Assembly: GCA_001784275.1 (NCBI GenBank)
Contig: MFQB01000022.1
Location: 4,752-17,011 of the forward strand
Direction of reading: 5' to 3'
Source of the DNA: Candidatus Magasanikbacteria bacterium RIFCSPHIGHO2_02_FULL_47_14
GTDB taxonomy: Bacteria > Patescibacteriota > Patescibacteriia > Magasanikbacterales > UBA922
DNA: 12,260 bases
Shown here: one piece after another, positions 1 to 5,103 of the stretch
Layout of the letters: every line of letters begins with the position of its first letter
Position numbering within the stretch: position 1 is the stretch's first letter
The notes under the pieces: model-generated
Seen by the model: only the letters and a program-made list of their open reading frames with translations
Told to the model about the DNA's origin: nothing
The model's database searches: none
Translations under genes and position numbers: made by a program

Positions 1-150
1 TGTTTTTCTCCTCAACCACTTCAATCTTTTGAAATGGTGTTCGGAGCGGCGATGGGTGTGTGCACACTTTTCGCCGAACCGGTGCATGCAGCTGCGGATC
101 GCTGCCATCCACTCATTGGTGACCCCTCAGAGTGATTGGGGAAAGGCGTT
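1..150. other. Left edge, no supported gene
   Basis: This stretch holds no convincing gene. On the minus strand a 31-codon reading frame (116 down to 21, MSGWQRSAAA...) follows a GAGGGG-like sequence, but it is short, low in complexity and has no independent support. It lies just downstream of the small ORF at 151-324 and may simply be its 3' untranslated region. No clear terminator hairpin with a T-run is visible. Confidence 0.4.
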
Positions 151-324
151 TTAGGCGGCCTTCTTCGCCTTTTCGGACTTCGACTTACCCGACGCCTTCT
201 TGGCGCGCTGCGCGCCCATTTGGAGGTCGCGCAGCCGCCGGGCCGCCCGGGGGCAGCCGGCCGCGGCCTGTCGCCGGAGGGTCTGGATGTAGTCGAAGCC
301 GCTTTGGACGATGGTGCAGGCCAT
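151..324 (-). CDS. Small basic Lys/Ala-tailed protein, 57 aa, unknown
   Basis: I do not recognise this 57-residue protein. It starts MACTIVQSGFDYIQTLRRQA, has two cysteines in the first half, an Arg-rich centre, and a Lys/Ala/Ser tail ending KAKKAA that resembles histone-H1-like tails. That could suggest nucleic-acid binding, but this is inference only. Two things support a real gene. An AAGGAG Shine-Dalgarno sequence sits five bases before the ATG, and nearly every codon ends in G or C (only about five sense codons do not). The longer overlapping minus frame (353 down to 21) has no ribosome binding site and reads as Pro/Arg/Ser-rich filler, so I prefer this frame. The base composition is far more GC-rich than the rest of the window, which suggests transfer from a GC-rich source or an unusual local origin. 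It diverges from the coiled-coil gene at 501. Confidence 0.55.
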   Translation of the reverse strand: MACTIVQSGFDYIQTLRRQAAAGCPRAARRLRDLQMGAQRAKKASGKSKSEKAKKAA

Positions 325-428
325 GGTCTCTCCTTGAAAAACTCGTCAGCCATGGCGAGCCGACGAGTGGTGGTGGTTCATTGGACCTCTCTAAAGATGT
401 ATTATCTTCACAGAGGTTCAATAAACTG

Positions 429-437
429 TTATCCACA
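429..437 (+). promoter_or_regulatory. Perfect DnaA-box match
   Basis: The sequence TTATCCACA matches the canonical DnaA box exactly. It abuts the -35 element of the promoter at 439-467. It is the only perfect copy I noticed in the window, so it is not evidence of a replication origin. DnaA control of the downstream gene is possible, and chance is also possible. Confidence 0.35.
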
Positions 438-438
438 T

Positions 439-467
439 TTGACCCTGCAAAACTCGGCCGGTATACT
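439..467 (+). promoter_or_regulatory. Sigma70-type promoter for the coiled-coil gene
   Basis: A -35 box TTGACC (439-444) is separated by exactly 17 bases from a -10 box TATACT (462-467). Transcription would start near 474, leaving a leader of about 27 bases that contains the GGAGG ribosome binding site of the gene at 501. Confidence 0.75.
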
Positions 468-500
468 ACCCTCATCAGTATTTTTAATCAGGAGGGGTCT

Positions 501-932
501 ATGGCAAAAGATATTTCGCAGACAGCAGTGCTCGATGCAATTCATGCGCTGGACAAAAAGTTCAGTACGCAGTTGGTTAATACCATCGACGCATTGGACA
601 AAAAGTTCAGTACGCAGTTATCCGGCGTGATCAATGCACTGGATACTAAGTTCAATGTTAAATTTGATGCGTTGGACAAAAAGTTCACAGACAAGTTCGA
701 TGACGTCTTGGCAATCGTCCGATTCATGCAAGACGAAATGGTCACAAAGACTGAATTAGAAAACAAATTTACTGAATTCGAATCCCGCTTCATGAACCAC
801 ATCGATGGAACGCTAAAGTTATACACCAAACTCGACACCGAATATGCTTCACTTCACTCAAAGACCGACCGACACGACATGCAAATCAAACATCTCGCCA
901 AGCACACTCGCTGCAAACTTCCAAACTCCTAG
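501..932 (+). CDS. Short repeat coiled-coil protein, 143 aa
   Basis: This is a soluble, charged, helical protein with no signal peptide or membrane segment. The start at 501 is set by an AGGAGG-type Shine-Dalgarno sequence at 490-495; the frame is open upstream to 132, but that part is not coding-like. Residues 16-56 hold tandem units that each begin ALD(K/T)KF: two of 15 residues, one of 11, then a fourth that runs into a longer helix. Spacings of 11 and 15 residues fit right-handed or mixed coiled coils rather than plain heptads. The first two units share 25 identical bases, so that duplication is recent. The C-terminal part (KTDRHDMQIKHLAKH) resembles the ends of small coiled-coil proteins I recall as common in CPR genomes. 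The role is unknown; homo-oligomerisation is likely. It has its own promoter and a hairpin just downstream. Confidence 0.85.
   Translation: MAKDISQTAVLDAIHALDKKFSTQLVNTIDALDKKFSTQLSGVINALDTKFNVKFDALDKKFTDKFDDVLAIVRFMQDEMVTKTELENKFTEFESRFMNHIDGTLKLYTKLDTEYASLHSKTDRHDMQIKHLAKHTRCKLPNS
546..701 (+). repeat. In-frame tandem repeat encoding ALDKKF units
   Basis: Unit 1 covers 546-590 and unit 2 covers 591-635 (45 bases each). Unit 3 covers 636-668 (33 bases), and unit 4 starts at 669 and is degenerate. Bases 550-574 and 595-619 are identical. All units stay in frame, so the array can change length without breaking the gene. Confidence 0.85.
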
Positions 933-943
933 CTTTTAAAGAA

Positions 944-973
944 CGCTCTGTGTAATACAGAGTGCCTTTCTCT
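944..973 (+). terminator. Hairpin after the coiled-coil gene, possible terminator
   Basis: An 8-bp stem (944-951 with 957-964) around the loop GTAAT is followed by a short pyrimidine run, CCTTTCTCT. One pair is G-T on the plus strand but A-C on the minus strand, so it folds better in plus-strand RNA. The T-run is weak. On the minus strand it is followed by TTCTTT and could also end the candidate RNA of 944-1574. Confidence 0.45.
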
Positions 974-1283
974 CCACCTCCATCCGCCAGACGGCGAATT
1001 TCAGTGAAGAGAAGGCGCACTCGGTACTATCTCGATCTCGTATCAAGATAGGGCTGCCACGAGAGGGTCGCTATCGACTTTCGTCAACTGCGTCCACATT
1101 CTCTGCCGCCTCTTCCCGACTGAGTCGGGAAGCATCTTTGAGTCTCCGAAGAGGCCCAAAGGGTACGAGATGGTGTGAACCTCTCGCCGGAAGAAGTCTC
1201 TCTCCTTCCTTTCTCGGGCGATCGGTACAAGCACCGAATAATGGTGAGGTAAAGAACCAAACTGTCAATCGCGTGTTATGATG

Positions 1284-1334
1284 TCCGCGACCGGTTCATC
1301 TCCCAACAAGCGTGGAGACGAACCGACTCGCGGA
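1284..1334 (-). repeat. Long imperfect hairpin, 20 bp stem
   Basis: The arms 1284-1303 and 1314-1334 pair over 20 bp, with a ten-base loop and one bulged G. In minus-strand RNA two of the pairs are G-U; in plus-strand RNA these become A-C mismatches, so the minus strand is favoured as the transcribed one. Confidence 0.7.
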
Positions 1335-1345
1335 CCAAACTTGCG

Positions 1346-1384
1346 TCGACAGATGAGTGGGCCTCATAACCGCTCGTCTGTCGA
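1346..1384. repeat. Hairpin, 15 bp stem and 9-base loop
   Basis: The arms 1346-1360 and 1370-1384 pair without interruption if two G-U pairs are allowed on the plus strand; on the minus strand those two are A-C mismatches. A second 7-bp hairpin (1394-1400 with 1408-1414) follows ten bases later. Confidence 0.7.
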
Positions 1385-1580
1385 AACAAAAATGCTCTCT
1401 TGTGTGGAGAGAGCTTCTATTTACTGTTTTTCTATTGCCAGACACAGGACCCTTGTTTCCCTTAGTCTGTTCTTGATATGTCTACCCCCGGCTCTCTCCT
1501 TCCTGAAGTAGACTGTTCTTAGGTTGTAAGGTTCGGTACGCCGCTCCGGACTTGTCTGCCTTTTTCTAGCGTAACGAGAT

Positions 1581-1609
1581 AGTATACATGATTTTGGCAA
1601 ATAAGTCAA
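1581..1609 (-). promoter_or_regulatory. Strong sigma70-type promoter into the structured block
   Basis: On the minus strand TTGACT (1604-1609) is followed, 17 bases later, by TATACT (1581-1586). Transcription would begin near 1574 and run leftwards into 944-1574, where there is no credible protein gene. The spacer contains a GCCAAA-core site (1593-1598) resembling the two sites that flank the regulator promoter. Confidence 0.7.
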
Positions 1610-1655
1610 TACTTGGGTGGAAACTAGAAAATTATTATCTTAAATTAGTTATATT

Positions 1656-1667
1656 TTAGCCAAATTT
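1656..1667 (+). promoter_or_regulatory. Candidate operator, upstream copy
   Basis: TTAGCCAAATTT lies 28 bases upstream of the -35 box of the promoter at 1696. The exact reverse complement recurs at 1786-1797, on the other side of the start point. The first copy lies outside the transcript, so the pair cannot form an RNA hairpin and is better explained as two protein-binding sites. Confidence 0.5.
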
Positions 1668-1695
1668 ATATATAAATAAACTGTCCAACAAATAC

Positions 1696-1724
1696 TTGAC
1701 ATATTCTGCCATATCTGCTATACT
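1696..1724 (+). promoter_or_regulatory. Near-consensus promoter for the TrmB-like regulator
   Basis: TTGACA (1696-1701) and TATACT (1719-1724) are separated by 17 bases. The predicted start is near 1731, giving a leader of about 88 bases before the ATG at 1819. The surroundings from 1610 to 1700 are AT-rich, as in other promoter regions here. Confidence 0.8.
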
Positions 1725-1785
1725 AGGGCTATGTTTAGAGAAAAAAGACATCTTTTCCCAGCATATTCTTCCAGGAACTTTCATA

Positions 1786-1797
1786 AAATTTGGCTAA
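1786..1797 (-). promoter_or_regulatory. Candidate operator, downstream inverted copy
   Basis: AAATTTGGCTAA is the exact inverse of 1656-1667. It lies in the 5' leader, 22 bases before the start codon of the regulator. A protein bound here could block elongation or form a loop with the upstream copy. Confidence 0.5.
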
Positions 1798-1818
1798 CTT
1801 TAGATAAAAAAGTCAAAT

Positions 1819-2628
1819 ATGGCAACCAGTACTGATACCCTCATCGCCGCTGGCATGGAACCGGTTGTCGCCGAGATTTACTTGGTTCTTATTCAAAACG
1901 GAGAGCTTACTGTCCCGCAGATACTGGAAAAGACGACTCTTTCCAGAGCAAGCGTCTACGACGCCCTCACCCTTTTGGTTGCCCAAGACTATGTCGGGTA
2001 TCGCAAACAGGGCAGGCACGCCTTTTACAAGCCCGGGCACCCAAACAAGCTTTTTGAACTTATTGAGCAAAAAAAGCGCGAAACCGCGCTTTTGGAGGGA
2101 GAGGTGAAAGAGACTGTCCGCTCGCTCACCGGCGCCTACAACCTGGCATCCAATAAACCGGGTGTACGTTTTTTTGAAGGAATCGACGGGATAAAAGAGG
2201 TTTTATGGGACTCACTGGATACCAAAGGAGAAATCTATACTATGGGCGACCTGGAGCATTTTATTAAATATTTAGGACCAATCAACGAAACATATATTGC
2301 GGAACGCAAAAAACGCCAAATTAAAAAAAAGGCCGTCACTGTAGACTCACCCTTTAGCAGAAAATTTTTATCAAACTATGACAATACTCTGACTGAAACA
2401 CGGCTCGTAAAAGATATACCCGGTCTTTTTAGTCATACAATTATTGAATTGTATGATGATCGTGTTTCCTACACCACCTTCACGTCTGAATCTCTGACCG
2501 GTCTTATCATCCAAGACAAACACATTTACGACTACCAAAAAAGTATATTTGACTATCTTTGGACAAAAACAGTGCCGGCTCAAGCAGCCACTGACGGGAG
2601 TTCCTCTGTGGCGACGTCAGGCGTCTGA
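1819..2628 (+). CDS. TrmB-family transcriptional regulator
   Basis: This 269-residue protein has the TrmB layout. A winged helix-turn-helix occupies roughly residues 8-75, with a recognition-helix-like stretch TTLSRASVYDALTLL and a basic wing GYRKQGRHAFY. A charged helical linker follows at about 78-105. The C-terminal half is an effector-binding-type region that begins GVRFFEGIDGIKEVL, a typical junction in this family. TrmB proteins bind DNA as dimers and, in archaea, sense sugars; the ligand here is unknown, and CPR genomes carry many paralogues. No Shine-Dalgarno sequence precedes the ATG. The gene has a strong promoter flanked by an exact 12-bp inverted repeat, which suggests autoregulation. 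It diverges from the candidate RNA at 944-1574 and converges on the GNAT-tailed gene, overlapping it by 49 bases. The Ala/Ser/Thr-rich tail lies in that overlap. Confidence 0.88.
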   Translation: MATSTDTLIAAGMEPVVAEIYLVLIQNGELTVPQILEKTTLSRASVYDALTLLVAQDYVGYRKQGRHAFYKPGHPNKLFELIEQKKRETALLEGEVKETVRSLTGAYNLASNKPGVRFFEGIDGIKEVLWDSLDTKGEIYTMGDLEHFIKYLGPINETYIAERKKRQIKKKAVTVDSPFSRKFLSNYDNTLTETRLVKDIPGLFSHTIIELYDDRVSYTTFTSESLTGLIIQDKHIYDYQKSIFDYLWTKTVPAQAATDGSSSVATSGV

Positions 2629-5012
2629 GCGCTTTGGGCAACTCTCTCAAATACACACGAACACTTCCCTGTTCTTGGATCAATCGAGTAATTCGTCACA
2701 ACGTATTCGCCGGAGTTGACCTTCTCCTCCATTGCTTTTACAAAGGTGTCTCGTTGTGTTTTTAAGTTAAACGATTCTTTAATGACCAAATCTGGCCGTA
2801 TCGGCGCAGCACCTTCGTGTTTGGAAAAAAACGTATGCCCTTTTCTGTCGTCACGGACAATCTCAAATCCGTCAGTTCCTGTATTTGCCACATTGGACAA
2901 AAACTGTGTAATCACAAACCCATGTTGATTTACATACGCCCCTGCGGCCGGATTAAGCACAGTCACATTCGCAACGAGTTTGCGGTTCTTTGCCTCACGG
3001 TGAAATTGTTTTTGCATAAGAACCGTTCCAAGCCCTGCTCCGGTTGCATCTGTATCAACGTTAAACGACCCAAAGTACGTATCTTCTTCTTCGATGCGAT
3101 CTTGCATACGATAGTAAGCAATCACACTTCCATTTTGCCGAAGAACAAAAAATCTATTTTCTTCATTTATAAATGATTTCTTTAACCCCGGCAACACTAC
3201 TGTCTCGGCAAACGGACCCAGAGTACCATCTCTCCCGGTATTATTTTTAACCAACATATCTTGCATCTGCTGCTTATCCGTACCTGACAGCAAATTCGGT
3301 GAGACCATTTCGAAATCAATCCCTTGGATTTCTGCAAAATCTTTTATCTCGTCAGCATGGAATACGCCCCGAAACACCGACGCAAACAGGATCACATCTT
3401 TGTTGACCTTTGACAACTCTTCTTGTATCTGTGACTCGTCAAGCTCACCGGATGTAAACCTATGCAACAACCGGTACGCTCGTTTGGCTATCTGAGTTGT
3501 GACACTGTCAACTTGTTCCCTCGGTACAGCGTTGCCGCCGTGAACAAATTTTTGAATAACACCTTGTTTCACCTGATCAAGTGTATCAATGAGCGCATCA
3601 TATAGATAAAACACCCGTTCTTTTGTGCGCTCTTGTATATCTGAATTTTCCGCAAAATTCAACAACCGGCCCCCGATCTCTTCGCCCTGCTCAAGCGCAA
3701 TAAACGTCTTGACCCCGGCTATACCAAATTTTTCTTTTAACCTCACTGCACGCTGCCACGTCTGTTCATCCGAAGTTTTCCAAAACTGATACATCCAGAC
3801 CTGCTCACGCAACGTTAAATCACTCATTCGAAACCCGCCAATTTCACCGAATATTTTTGAATAAAAATCATAATAATCTGCCAAAAACTCTTGCCGGATA
3901 TTGTCCGGGGTGTTGGGATCGGAAAAAAGAAGCTCCCGCGAAACCTCCAACACATGCACGTGACGCTGTTGGCCGGGGTCAACAAAATCTCCAAGTTCAA
4001 AAAAACCAATAAGTCCTCCTTTTGGATCAAAAAGTCCTATTTTACCGTCTCCGGTAATACGCCGAGCAAAGTCAACTTCCTGTCGTCTATCTTTGCCTTC
4101 GGTTGGATGCTGAATCGAGTATTGAATATCGAGATACTGAACAACGTTGTCACGGATCCCAATCTGGCCCAACTCCAACAAATAAAGAACACGGCCGTAG
4201 GCGTCTTTTTCGTCTTCCGGTGTTTCAGTGGAACGAATGCGCCCTAAAAGCTCTCGTGCCGCTGCGTGAGTATCCAACTTTGAAAGAGCCCCCGCAACGT
4301 CACGAGTTATGTGGGCGGGCGGGACATGATGAAAACAGTCGATTACGTCGCGCTCCATCCCGTTCAACTCAAGCTTTCGTGCCAAAAAAATAAGTCCCTT
4401 CAGGGGGTCAACGTCGTCCCATGCAGATGCCTCTATTTCCTCCCACTCCCAACTGTCTTGTGACGTCGCTTCATGGGTATTTGATTTCCACTCTTCCGGT
4501 AAACCTTCCGGCGCCTCATCTCGACGAAATCGAGACCCGACGTAGGCGCTTTCGTCGCGAAGGAGTCTGGAAACCAACTGACGAAACACCTCTTTGTCTT
4601 TCTCGCCAACCTCTTCAACTCCAAAAACGATATAGATAAAAGACTTATATACCGTTCTGGCGGGGCTATCCTCTAGCAGAGTCCTGTCCCAATCTTCAGA
4701 TGGGAAGCTCTCTTCTGACAGAGTTGGTATTTGATCAAGCAAACCTCCTGGGGCAATAAGGTGTGTGATACTCTCTTGCGGTGCTGAAAGAAGTGGAATC
4801 TGTTCCAACACAGTAAGATATGTCTCGAGTGTTTGTGATGACTCAAGTTGTTTTTGCCACTCAGAAAACGGCACAATCTCTTTTGCGCGTCGTTTTTCCA
4901 TTTTGTCGGACATCTCTTGATTGTCAAAAACCGGCAACTCAGTTTTTACTTGGTCACTGACGGCACCGGCAGGATCTTCAAATTGGTTGATCTCTATTTC
5001 TTTGCGAGACAT
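2580..5012 (-). CDS. Large protein with C-terminal GNAT acetyltransferase domain, 810 aa
   Basis: Residues about 575-705 form a GNAT N-acetyltransferase domain: strand FFVLRQNGSVIAYYRM, then VDTDATGAGLGTVLM, which is the acetyl-CoA loop (Q/R-x-x-G-x-G/A type, here TGAGLG at 657-662), then an N-P-A-A-GAYVNQHGF segment typical of the last strands. About 570 residues precede it that I cannot assign. They are acidic, soluble and mostly helical, with W-rich acidic stretches near 175-200 and no signal peptide or membrane segment. About 100 residues follow the GNAT domain. The substrate is unknown, and the length is several times that of a stand-alone GNAT. The start is MSRKEIEINQ; a promoter ends eight bases before the ATG, so the message is predicted leaderless. 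The 3' end overlaps the TrmB-like gene by 49 bases. It is separated from rpsA by a terminator and so is its own unit. Confidence 0.82.
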   Translation of the reverse strand: MSRKEIEINQFEDPAGAVSDQVKTELPVFDNQEMSDKMEKRRAKEIVPFSEWQKQLESSQTLETYLTVLEQIPLLSAPQESITHLIAPGGLLDQIPTLSEESFPSEDWDRTLLEDSPARTVYKSFIYIVFGVEEVGEKDKEVFRQLVSRLLRDESAYVGSRFRRDEAPEGLPEEWKSNTHEATSQDSWEWEEIEASAWDDVDPLKGLIFLARKLELNGMERDVIDCFHHVPPAHITRDVAGALSKLDTHAAARELLGRIRSTETPEDEKDAYGRVLYLLELGQIGIRDNVVQYLDIQYSIQHPTEGKDRRQEVDFARRITGDGKIGLFDPKGGLIGFFELGDFVDPGQQRHVHVLEVSRELLFSDPNTPDNIRQEFLADYYDFYSKIFGEIGGFRMSDLTLREQVWMYQFWKTSDEQTWQRAVRLKEKFGIAGVKTFIALEQGEEIGGRLLNFAENSDIQERTKERVFYLYDALIDTLDQVKQGVIQKFVHGGNAVPREQVDSVTTQIAKRAYRLLHRFTSGELDESQIQEELSKVNKDVILFASVFRGVFHADEIKDFAEIQGIDFEMVSPNLLSGTDKQQMQDMLVKNNTGRDGTLGPFAETVVLPGLKKSFINEENRFFVLRQNGSVIAYYRMQDRIEEEDTYFGSFNVDTDATGAGLGTVLMQKQFHREAKNRKLVANVTVLNPAAGAYVNQHGFVITQFLSNVANTGTDGFEIVRDDRKGHTFFSKHEGAAPIRPDLVIKESFNLKTQRDTFVKAMEEKVNSGEYVVTNYSIDPRTGKCSCVFERVAQSAQTPDVATEELPSVAA

Positions 5013-5020
5013 AGTATAAA

Positions 5021-5050
5021 ATAGTAACCAAACGGATCATATCATGCCAA
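5021..5050 (-). promoter_or_regulatory. Promoter of the GNAT-tailed gene, predicted leaderless
   Basis: On the minus strand TTGGCA (5045-5050) is followed, 18 bases later, by TACTAT (5021-5026). Eight bases then lead to the ATG at 5012, which places the expected transcription start at or within a base or two of the A of the start codon. No Shine-Dalgarno sequence fits in that space. Confidence 0.6.
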
Positions 5051-5067
5051 GACTGTCTTCATCAACC

Positions 5068-5094
5068 AAAACCCCGCCATAACAGCGGGGTTTT
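5068..5094 (-). terminator. Rho-independent terminator of rpsA
   Basis: An AAAACCCCGC/GCGGGGTTTT stem (5068-5077 with 5085-5094) has a seven-base loop. It lies just after the rpsA stop at 5104. The flanking A and T runs make it able to act on both strands, but on the plus strand there is no nearby gene to end. Confidence 0.9.
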
Positions 5095-5103
5095 ACATCT
5101 TCT

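Larger units (their letters stand above)
944..1574 (-). ncRNA. Candidate large structured non-coding RNA, about 630 nt
   Basis: No frame here looks like a protein, yet the block is dense in inverted repeats and is preceded by a near-consensus minus-strand promoter (1581-1609). Stems, in plus coordinates, are: 1553-1560 with 1437-1444 (one mismatch, closing the 5' part); 1508-1513 with 1480-1485; 1408-1414 with 1394-1400; 1370-1384 with 1346-1360; 1314-1334 with 1284-1303 (20 bp, one bulge); 1233-1237 with 1222-1226; and 1124-1131 with 1113-1120. Minus-strand RNA would also carry a GAAA tetraloop hairpin (1074-1087) and a UUCG one (1144-1153). Strand evidence is mixed. The longest stem has two G-U pairs only on the minus strand, but 1346-1384 has two only on the plus strand. 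I could not match it to RNase P RNA, tmRNA, SRP RNA or 6S RNA from memory; a divergent RNase P RNA is not excluded. Confidence 0.5.

Noticed and set aside
21..353. 110-codon minus-strand frame beginning MADEFFKERPW
   Set aside because: It overlaps the better supported 151-324 frame. It has no Shine-Dalgarno sequence, and its Pro/Arg/Ser-rich middle is what an out-of-frame reading of GC-rich coding DNA gives.
429..437. A replication origin at the left end
   Set aside because: There is only one perfect DnaA box, with no cluster, no adjacent dnaA or dnaN, and no AT-rich unwinding element next to it.
132..500. N-terminal extension of the coiled-coil gene to an earlier start
   Set aside because: The promoter at 439-467 and the ribosome binding site at 490-495 set the start at 501. 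The upstream part of the frame is antisense to the small ORF and not coding-like.
542..838. 98-codon minus-strand frame within the coiled-coil gene
   Set aside because: It is the antisense shadow of the repeat gene; its apparent repeats mirror those of the true frame.
944..1574. Identity as RNase P RNA, tmRNA or SRP RNA
   Set aside because: Part of the minus strand (ACAAGTCCGGAGC) faintly recalls the RNase P GGAAAGTCCGGGC element. The matching 3' ACAGAA-type element and overall order were not found. No tmRNA tag ending in Ala-Ala-stop with a tRNA-like end, and no SRP GGAAGGAAGC motif, were seen. A covariance-model scan would settle it.
1043..1609. Several 60-77 codon frames on both strands of the intergenic block
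   Set aside because: They have no ribosome binding sites, share no family features, and overlap one another and strong hairpins. RNA structure explains the block better.
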